Source: Acidobacteriota bacterium
GTDB lineage: Bacteria > Acidobacteriota > Terriglobia > Acidiferrales > UBA7541
Assembly (NCBI GenBank): GCA_003224515.1
Contig: QHZC01000110.1
Location: 6,995-19,371, forward strand
Length of the DNA stretch: 12,377 bases
Direction of reading: 5' to 3'
The position numbers and the translations under genes are program-made. Of the stretch, positions 7,308 through 12,377 are shown one piece after another (within the stretch, counting starts at the first letter, position 1; each line of letters opens with the position of its first letter). The notes under the pieces were generated by a model that made no database searches, was not told where the DNA came from, and saw only the letters and a list, made by a program, of their open reading frames with translations.

Positions 7308-8204
7308 CTAGCCGACCCCGCTGGCTCGCGTCTTGAATTTAGCCAGTGCGGCGATGCCAAATGCTTCGAGCATCTGTCCTTGGATCTCGTCCGTGAGCGC
7401 GTTGATTCTCTCGACTCCGGGCCCACCCGGTCCCACGCGATAACGAATTCTCCGCTGGCCAGCAGGCGTTTCGATGATTTGCAGCACGACATCGGCGATT
7501 TCCTGCGGGTCGGCTCGCGAGCTGCCAATCTTCGCCTCGAGTACTTCGGGAACTTGTGCCGTAGCACCGTACCCTGTCTTGCGCCCGGGGTCTTCTCCCC
7601 GTTCGAGCTTCTCCATAATGGGCGTGGCATACGCGCCCGGCTCGATCACCACGGAGTCGATTCCCTGAGAAGCCAATTCGTAGCGATACGCTTCCGCGAG
7701 CGCTTCCATCGCAAACTTGCTCGCGCAATACAAGCCCATCCCGGGAATCACGAGGCGGCCAGCTCCGCTGCTCACGTGCAGCAGCAATCCGCTCCCTTGG
7801 CGTTTCATGGCCGGGAGAACCGCTCGATTCATCCGCAAGACACCGAAGAAATTCGTGTCAAACTGGCGCTGGGCCTGCACCAGGGGCACGGACTCCGCCA
7901 GGTCCATGATCCCGAAACCGGCGTTGTTCACCAGCACGTCGCTGCGGCCGCACTTCGCCACAACTTCGCTCACGGCGCGATCCACCGAGGCATCATCCGT
8001 GACGTCGAGTTCTAGGGCTTGCAACGCGAGGGATTCGCGCTCGGCAAGCTCTCGGATTTCACGCGCTGCTGCCGCATTGCGCCCGTTTACGTTGCGCATT
8101 GTTGCGAAGACCTGATAATTCTTGCGTGCCAGTGTTTCGGCGATCCGCCGGCCAAAACCGCTGCTCGCGCCGGTGATGAGGACTACTTGTTGTGGACTAG
8201 GCAT
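7308..8204 (-). CDS. Short-chain dehydrogenase/reductase (SDR)
   Basis: This intact 298-residue classical SDR has TGASSGFG (11-18), D67 in the LDVTD motif, NNAG (93-96), catalytic Ser146 and YCASK (Tyr159, Lys163). The C-terminal half is longer than in FabG-type enzymes, as in SDRs annotated as 'oxidoreductase' or retinol-dehydrogenase-like; the substrate is unknown. The ORF is open up to 8426, but the 74 extra residues include the translated HPERSEG repeat, so ATG 8204, just before VVLITG, is chosen. No strong ribosome site is visible. It converges with the propeller lipoprotein, whose ancestral stop at 7279 is only 28 bases from this gene's stop; no terminator hairpin is visible between them. 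Confidence 0.9.
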   Translation of the reverse strand: MPSPQQVVLITGASSGFGRRIAETLARKNYQVFATMRNVNGRNAAAAREIRELAERESLALQALELDVTDDASVDRAVSEVVAKCGRSDVLVNNAGFGIMDLAESVPLVQAQRQFDTNFFGVLRMNRAVLPAMKRQGSGLLLHVSSGAGRLVIPGMGLYCASKFAMEALAEAYRYELASQGIDSVVIEPGAYATPIMEKLERGEDPGRKTGYGATAQVPEVLEAKIGSSRADPQEIADVVLQIIETPAGQRRIRYRVGPGGPGVERINALTDEIQGQMLEAFGIAALAKFKTRASGVG

Positions 8205-8305
8205 GGGGTAAAAGGATAATGCGGAAGCGCCCGGACGTAAATCGGGCCGATTTTTTCGCGCTGGCGCGATCAAGAGGAACAAAGGAACAACGAAGTAATA
8301 AAGCG

Positions 8306-8408
8306 TGTCGTCCTGAGCGTGCGACGAAGTCGCAATCTGAAGGATCTCAGCCGATCGGTCCTTGGAGTCTTTGGCGCAGTGCCATCCTTCGCTTCGCTCA
8401 GGATGACA
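8306..8408. repeat. Inverted intergenic repeat of the 'HPERSEG' type
   Basis: The left arm TGTCGTCCTGAGCG (8306-8319) and the right arm CGCTCAGGATGACA (8395-8408) are reverse complements except for one position, which would still pair as G-U in RNA. Inside, AAGGAT (8340-8345) pairs with ATCCTT (8384-8389). The minus strand translates as CHPERSEG, a well-known false-protein signature of dispersed repeats found between genes in Acidobacteria and other phyla. It lies between two minus-strand genes (SDR and DUF4136). Its role is unknown; it could form a hairpin in the read-through transcript or a cruciform. Confidence 0.8.
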
Positions 8409-8461
8409 ACTACCCGCTCTGGGCATTCAACCAAGGATAGTCCGGTGAAGGCGGATCAACC

Positions 8462-9081
8462 CTACCCGTTGGTCTTCAACTTCCCGAGTATGTGGTGAAC
8501 GAATTCTGAAATCTCATCCTGGTTGAACGTGTCGCGGTGCACTGGCTTCTGGCCGATTGCGCGATACGCCAGCCGTTTCGTCGATTGCTTCACGAAGTCA
8601 AAGACGACCGTGCCTTCGCGAAAGCGAATATTCCCGTAACTGACTTCCGGCGGCCCCCAGCCCCACGATTCCCAGCATCCATAAGGGCCACAAACCAGGC
8701 CCGGGTAGCCGCCGGGGTAAACACGTTGCACAGTCACGTCGTGCCGCCGCACGGCGACGTGATACTCCACCAGAAACTCCGCGTCTCGCGGCTCGCTGAT
8801 TTGCCGCAATCCCTTGGACGACAGCGTCTGCTCGATTGCCGTGCGGATGCGCTGGCGAACGATTTCGTTGTTGACGCCGGGTTCGCGCGCGACGGTTTCT
8901 CCGCGCGAGATCACGTCCCGCGACACAACGGGACGTCGCTCCGCGTCCTTGGGTGCACGGGGATGTCCGGATCGCGAACCACGGTGACGTGATCGTCGCA
9001 ACCGGCGAGCAGCAGCCCGCAAACCAAAATCGAAGCCGCCAGAAGCGGCGATCTTCCAATGCCATTCATCCGATACTTCAT
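8462..9081 (-). pseudogene. DUF4136-type lipoprotein, frameshifted
   Basis: ATG 9081 has a strong ribosome site, GGAGG (9094-9090), eight bases upstream. The first frame encodes a lipoprotein signal peptide with lipobox LLLAGC (lipid-bearing Cys about residue 25), then DDHVTVVRDPDIPVH, but then runs out of frame and stops at 8911. The DUF4136-like body continues in the next frame from about 8953 to TAG at 8462: VRQRIRTAIEQTLSSKGL, DAEFLVEYHVAVRR, a Gly/Tyr/Trp-rich centre (YPGGYPGLVCGPYGCWESWG), FREGTVVFDFV and ISEFVHHIL. Adding one C to the CCC run at 8951-8953 restores an unbroken protein of about 205 residues, so a single-base loss is the simplest explanation. The family is found in outer-membrane lipoproteins of unknown function. 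Without the correction no lipidated DUF4136 protein can be made. Confidence 0.75.
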
Positions 9082-9227
9082 TAGAGCGTCCTCCAGAGCG
9101 GACACCGTCCTTGCTGGTATTGAACCCTGAATTGTTGGAAGAGTTGCGGTCATCAAAGGGATGTGCGTCAGCGAGTAAAAAGCAGAAGAAGGCAATTCCG
9201 GTTGGCGTAAGCTGGCCTTCGATACCA

Positions 9228-9557
9228 TCAGGCGTGCGGAGCATCCCAATCCGAGGGTGGAAAAACAACCGGCCAGAACTTGGGGTTCGGCTGAACGAAC
9301 TCGAAGGCCACGGAATAAAATTCGGTGGAGGTGTCGTCCACGCGGACGACTCGGCAATCTTGTTCCACATCATTCTGCGGGTTCACGAGACGCATAGGCT
9401 GGCCGACGTGCAAGTGCAATTTCAATTTTAGCAGGCCGCCGTGAGCGTTCACGACGAGCGTCAGAGCTTCTTCCTGCCGTGGCCTACGCTCGATGTCTTC
9501 CGCGATCACCATGACCTTCATTTGCAGCACCACGCGCTCACTTCGTCGGCGGTTCAT
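9228..9557 (-). CDS. Small PilZ-like domain protein
   Basis: A 109-residue single-domain protein. MNRRRSERV carries the RxxxR arm (R4, R8) of PilZ domains. The second motif, usually (D/N)xSxxG, is here NAHGG (37-41) without the serine, so cyclic-di-GMP binding is uncertain. Beta strands follow (LLKLKLHLHVGQPMRLVN, CRVVRVDD, YSVAFEFVQP), then the tail FWPVVFPPSDW (94-104). ATG 9557 places the RxxxR at the very N-terminus, as is usual; a GTG at 9611 would add 18 residues. Neither has a clear ribosome site. It lies in a run of minus-strand genes between the GNAT and the DUF4136 gene, with 150-200-base gaps, so operon membership is uncertain. Confidence 0.8.
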   Translation of the reverse strand: MNRRRSERVVLQMKVMVIAEDIERRPRQEEALTLVVNAHGGLLKLKLHLHVGQPMRLVNPQNDVEQDCRVVRVDDTSTEFYSVAFEFVQPNPKFWPVVFPPSDWDAPHA

Positions 9558-9760
9558 CGGATTGGACGGACTGGCCAAGCTCTTCTCCCAAGATAAAGTC
9601 CGCGAGCCCACCGGACTCTTGAGAAGCCAGAAAAGGAATTCTCTGGATTCTCCAGATGAATCTTACCCCAGTTGAGGGTGTTGGGACGCTGCCGAAGGGC
9701 CAGCCGTTGCGCAAAAGGTAGGGCATCACCCCGCCCGCTCGGCTCTAGCGCTGGTGGGAA

Positions 9761-10360
9761 CTACAGTATCGCTTCGAGGCGCGCTTTCGCCGCCGGCCAC
9801 TCGGAATCGGTAATGCTGAAATAAACCGTGTGCCGGATGCGCCCGCTCGCCGTGATCATGTGGTTCCGGAAAATACCTTCTTCCTTTGCGCCGATTCGCA
9901 AGATCGCCGCGCGCGAGCGCTCGTTCAGCGAATCCGTCTTTAACTCCACGCGTATGCAGCTCAGCGTTTCGAAAGCGTGCCTAAGCAGCAGGTACTTCGC
10001 TTCCGTATTCATGGCCGTGCGCTGCCACTCGCGCGCCACCCACGTCCACCCAATCTCCACGCGATGATGCGTACGGTCGATGTTGCCGTACCGCGTGCTC
10101 CCGATCACGCGCCTTGTCGCTTTCTCAATGATTGCGAAAGGCAGTGACACTCCTTGCTCTTGCTCCCCGAGAGCAGTCTCGATATAGGCGGCCATTTCTT
10201 CCTGCGTTCGAACCGGTGTGGGAATCCAGCGCCACAATTCTTCGTCCAGCCCAACTTCGGCGAGCCCCGCCAGGTGCACCTTCGCCAACGGCTCCAGTCG
10301 CACGTGCACGCCTTCCAGCATCACCGGGGAGACGACCATCTCTCGAGCCATGATGGGCAT
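9761..10360 (-). CDS. GNAT acetyltransferase, RimJ/RimL type
   Basis: This is an intact 199-residue protein of normal length for the family. Residues 17-60 form the first strand and helices (VRLEPLAKVHLAGL ... MAAYIETAL). The core includes PFAIIEK, VIGSTRYGNI (86-94), VEIGWTWVAREWQ (101-113), the pantetheine-side helix region TEAKYLLLRHAFE (119-131), and the closing RVELKTDSLNERSRAAI (137-153) with IGAKEEG (156-162). Family members transfer acetyl from acetyl-CoA to protein N-termini or small amines; the substrate here is unknown. ATG 10360 is used; ATG 10351 is equally possible and neither has a strong ribosome site. The damaged HD-GYP gene ends 88 bases upstream on the same strand. Confidence 0.9.
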   Translation of the reverse strand: MPIMAREMVVSPVMLEGVHVRLEPLAKVHLAGLAEVGLDEELWRWIPTPVRTQEEMAAYIETALGEQEQGVSLPFAIIEKATRRVIGSTRYGNIDRTHHRVEIGWTWVAREWQRTAMNTEAKYLLLRHAFETLSCIRVELKTDSLNERSRAAILRIGAKEEGIFRNHMITASGRIRHTVYFSITDSEWPAAKARLEAIL

Positions 10361-10448
10361 ATCTTACGGTTGCCCACGGTGGTTCAGCGAGCGCCAATTT
10401 GGACATGGATAGAGAAGTTTCTGGAGCAACCGGGCGAACGACGCGCCA

Positions 10449-11301
10449 TTATGCGTAGTAGGAGGCCAGCATTGATCTTCCCCTCACCGGGAAGTATTCG
10501 CCGCATCTGCAGATCTGCGAGAACCTCCACACCAGGGAAGCATCCAGCCAGCCGTACCGGGCCTCCCGGTTGAGAGTTTCCAAGGCATGCTCCGAAGAAA
10601 GCGCATCCCGGTAAGGGCGATCCGTGATCAGCGCATCGTAGATGTCGGCAATTCGCTCATGGTGATGCCGAATCACCGGCAGGATGTGACGGAGCGACTT
10701 CAGCGGCGCGCAGATATTTTCCCCAATGGCGGGATGTTGCCTGACGATCTCGGTTTCTTCCGCGTTCAGCGCCGCGGGCTTGAGGAGAATCTCATCCGGT
10801 ACCGCTACTTTTCCGACATCGTGAAGCAAGCACGCGATCCGCAACTCTCGCAATTCTTCTTCCGGCAAGTCCAGACGGATCCCAAGTTGCACGGCGTATT
10901 TTACCATCCGGTCCGAGTGCCCGTTCATAAGCGGGCTTTTCGCTTCGATGCTGTGCGCCAGCAAAAGCACCATGGACTTGGCCTGCTCATCGATGTAACT
11001 CTTCAGCCGCAAGAGAGACTCCACACGGCTTAGCGCTTCCGCGAGCGAACTGCAAGATCCCCAGAAGTCGGCGGCACCGGCTTCGCGTCCACGGGCGACG
11101 TCCGTGGGATCCGGTGACGGCTTGATCAACACAATGGGGAGCTCGTGATTGAGCGGGTTTCCCTTCATACGGCGACAGACGTCGAAGGCATCGACATCCG
11201 GCAGCGCGTCATACAGCAGAATAGTTCTGACTCTGTAGGAATGATTTCCAGGAATCGCGGCGCGCCGAAGCAACATCCACAAGCAAAATGGCTGAATTCA
11301 T
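10449..11301 (-). pseudogene. Receiver/HD-GYP response regulator with frameshift and lost GYP motif
   Basis: From ATG 11301 the first frame reads MNSAILLVDVASARRDSW, the first strand and helix of a receiver domain, and stops after about 30 codons (QSQNYSAV). The next frame continues from about 11225: ILLYDALPDVDAFDVCRRMK (phospho-acceptor strand), IVLIKPSPD, then the HD domain with GHSDR, LLHDVGK (metal-binding His-Asp), RQHPAIG and HHHER, and a C-terminus ending FPVRGRSMLASYYA. About 20 residues between the two receiver parts appear lost. HHHER (codon end at 10653) is followed directly by IADIYDAL, whereas HD-GYP enzymes have a segment of about 20-25 residues with DGSGYP and GEEIP between them. 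Intact relatives hydrolyse cyclic di-GMP; this copy should be inactive. Confidence 0.8.
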
Positions 11302-11510
11302 GAGTCCCTCGTCATTCCTCTCCGCGCATATCGGGATAGGACACACCACTCCCCGCACGAGAGATAGGCTTTTGCCCAGGACTGCAGGTGCCTGCGATCT
11401 CCAAACCTGACTTCGGAGGATTCTGCCACCACTTCCCGGGGGACCAGAAGGAATGAGGCGGCTCGGCAGGTTACATTATGCTCATGGAATGCCAAAAAGC
11501 GCGTTCCCAT
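11298..11510 (-). CDS. Doubtful small ORF overlapping the HD-GYP start
   Basis: A 70-codon ORF from ATG 11510 ends in TGA 11300-11298, sharing the four bases ATGA with the start codon of the receiver/HD-GYP gene at 11301. That is the classic geometry of translational coupling. The translation (SFLLVPREVVAESSEVRF, RRHLQSWAKAYLSCGEW) looks protein-like but matches no family I recognise. No ribosome site is visible before 11510, and its third-position GC is only about half. It could be a short upstream partner, the tail of a decayed gene, or chance. Confidence 0.3.
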   Translation of the reverse strand: MGTRFLAFHEHNVTCRAASFLLVPREVVAESSEVRFGDRRHLQSWAKAYLSCGEWCVLSRYARRGMTRDS

Positions 11511-11840
11511 AAGTGATTAAGAATTGGGGTCTTGCGGCGCGGTCGGCAGAGGGGAGCGCCGGGCGCTAGGAATAATTTTCATGATGCTTGCGATGTTTAC
11601 CTGGTGCTTCACATCCTTCGCACCTGCTTTCGATCCCTCTTCGCCATCTGCAGAAAGAAGCTAGGGTCAGACATGCGCAAAAAAGGACTGCTTGTTGCCT
11701 TGCCTTTTTCTTTCCCATTAATCCTTAACCAGCGTGGAATGCTAGGGGTTAAGGGAATGGCATCTTAAGGAAACGGGATGCGGGCGAGGCGCACCGTGAG
11801 GTATGATAGAGTCTCCTGAAATCAACTCTCTAGGGTGACA
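11302..11840. other. Spacer between divergent HD-GYP and ispH
   Basis: This 539-base region contains only the doubtful ORF at 11298-11510. Other ORFs (plus 11532-11768) have no ribosome site or family pattern. It holds a GC-rich dyad, AGCGCC-G-GGCGCT (11555-11567), followed by AATAATTTT, and the larger inverted repeat at 11715-11760. A near-consensus -10 hexamer, TATGAT, at 11802-11807 could serve ispH, but there is no recognisable -35 box at the right distance. Confidence 0.4.
11715..11760. repeat. Inverted repeat upstream of ispH
   Basis: CCTTAACC (11723-11730) pairs with GGTTAAGG (11747-11754) around a 16-base loop. The stem continues, after small bulges, with CCATT (11715-11719) and AATGG (11756-11760). 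It lies 81 bases before the ispH start with no T-run on the plus strand. If transcribed it would form a leader hairpin; on DNA it could be an operator. Confidence 0.45.
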
Positions 11841-12377
11841 ATGCCGACGGCAACGAACGGAAAAGTATTGCTGAGGGTGAGGCCGCGGGGGTTCTGTGCG
11901 GGCGTAGTGCGCGCGGTGGATATCGTGGAGCTTGCGCTGGAAGCCTACGGCGCACCGGTCTACGTTCACCACGAAATCGTCCACAACACCTACGTAGTCG
12001 AGCAGTTACGCCGGCGCGGCGCGATCTTTGTCGAAGCCATCGAGGAAGTACCGCACCGCGCGGTACTGGTTTTCAGCGCCCACGGCGTTCCGCCGACGGT
12101 CCGCGAGGAAGCCAAGTCGCGCGAGCTGAAAGTGATTGACGCCACCTGCCCGCTGGTGACCAAGGTGCACCTCGAGGCGCTGAAGTTTGCGCGCGAAAAA
12201 CGCACCATTATTCTGATCGGTCATCGGGACCATCAGGAGATCGTCGGCACCTCGGGCGAAGCGCCGGACCGCACCATCGTCGTGGACTCCGTCGTCGCCG
12301 TGGATGCGCTCGAAGTCGATGATCCCGGGAAACTCGCGTTTCTCACGCAGACCACCCTAAGCCTTTATGACACGCAG
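11841..12377 (+). CDS. ispH: 4-hydroxy-3-methylbut-2-enyl diphosphate reductase, N-terminal part (runs off right edge)
   Basis: The ATG at 11841 follows AGGG (11832-11835) by five bases. The 179 codons seen are open to the right edge. The enzyme carries out the last step of the MEP pathway, reducing HMBPP to isopentenyl and dimethylallyl diphosphate with a [4Fe-4S] cluster in the cytoplasm. Key features are present in order: PRGFCAGV with cluster ligand Cys19; HHEIVHN (His48, substrate phosphate); FSAHGV (His81); DATCPLVTKVH with ligand Cys103; GHRDHQE with His131 and catalytic Glu133; and TQTTLS (169-174). All sit at a constant offset of seven from the E. coli numbering. The third cluster cysteine lies beyond the edge. 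A slightly unusual residue is Tyr176 where many IspH proteins have Asp after TTLS. The HD-GYP gene is divergent upstream. Confidence 0.95.
   Translation, partial: MPTATNGKVLLRVRPRGFCAGVVRAVDIVELALEAYGAPVYVHHEIVHNTYVVEQLRRRGAIFVEAIEEVPHRAVLVFSAHGVPPTVREEAKSRELKVIDATCPLVTKVHLEALKFAREKRTIILIGHRDHQEIVGTSGEAPDRTIVVDSVVAVDALEVDDPGKLAFLTQTTLSLYDTQ

Noticed and set aside
8205..8426. N-terminal extension of the second SDR
   Set aside because: The extra 74 residues include translated HPERSEG repeat and precede the normal SDR start at ATG 8204.
9625..9652. CCAGA/TCTGG hairpin as terminator of the GNAT gene
   Set aside because: The stem is only five bases and the T-rich part falls in the loop on the minus strand.

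Overview
The window looks like chromosomal DNA of an acidobacterium, probably a Koribacter/Sulfotelmatobacter-like member of the Terriglobia. This is inferred from protein style, not from a marker gene: PilZ proteins ending in a 'PPxDW' tail, an Ig-plus-PQQ-propeller lipoprotein, a DUF4136 lipoprotein, an HD-GYP response regulator, and an intergenic repeat that translates as 'CHPERSEG'. It has no plasmid, phage, transposase, CRISPR, tRNA or rRNA signature. The strongest single identification is ispH (lytB), which runs off the right edge.

Layout. 1-474 (-): N-terminal part of an exported TPR-like protein, cut by the left edge. 707-1201 (+): a small single-lobe PstS-like substrate-binding protein. 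1202-1829: a 628-base gene-poor stretch with an 18-base perfect palindrome. 1830-2168 (+): a small two-helix membrane protein, followed by a clear bidirectional terminator (2268-2305). 2443-3924 (-): a PilZ plus coiled-coil gene broken by two in-frame stops. 3925-4367: no recognisable gene. 4368-5159 (-): an SDR oxidoreductase. 5424-7279 (+): a lipoprotein with an Ig-like domain and a PQQ-type propeller, frameshifted near its C-terminus. 7308-8204 (-): a second SDR. 8306-8408: the inverted HPERSEG repeat. 8462-9081 (-): a frameshifted DUF4136 lipoprotein. 9228-9557 (-): a small PilZ protein. 9761-10360 (-): a RimJ/RimL-like GNAT acetyltransferase. 10449-11301 (-): a damaged receiver/HD-GYP gene. 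11298-11510 (-): a doubtful small ORF overlapping its start. 11841-12377 (+): ispH.

No single pathway links these genes. Three relate to cyclic-di-GMP-type signalling (two PilZ proteins and an HD-GYP regulator), four to the envelope (TPR-like exported protein, substrate-binding protein, two lipoproteins), and three are stand-alone enzymes (two SDRs, one GNAT). I see no convincing new defence, mobile or biosynthetic system. The most striking feature is local gene decay: four of about eleven genes carry lesions, with recognisable coding sequence continuing beyond each. These are two nonsense codons in the PilZ/coiled-coil gene, a probable one-base loss in DUF4136, a frameshift near the end of the propeller lipoprotein, and two lesions in HD-GYP, one of which removes the GYP signature in frame. 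Either this neighbourhood is eroding or the assembly contains errors. Raw-read support and comparison with close relatives would separate the two.
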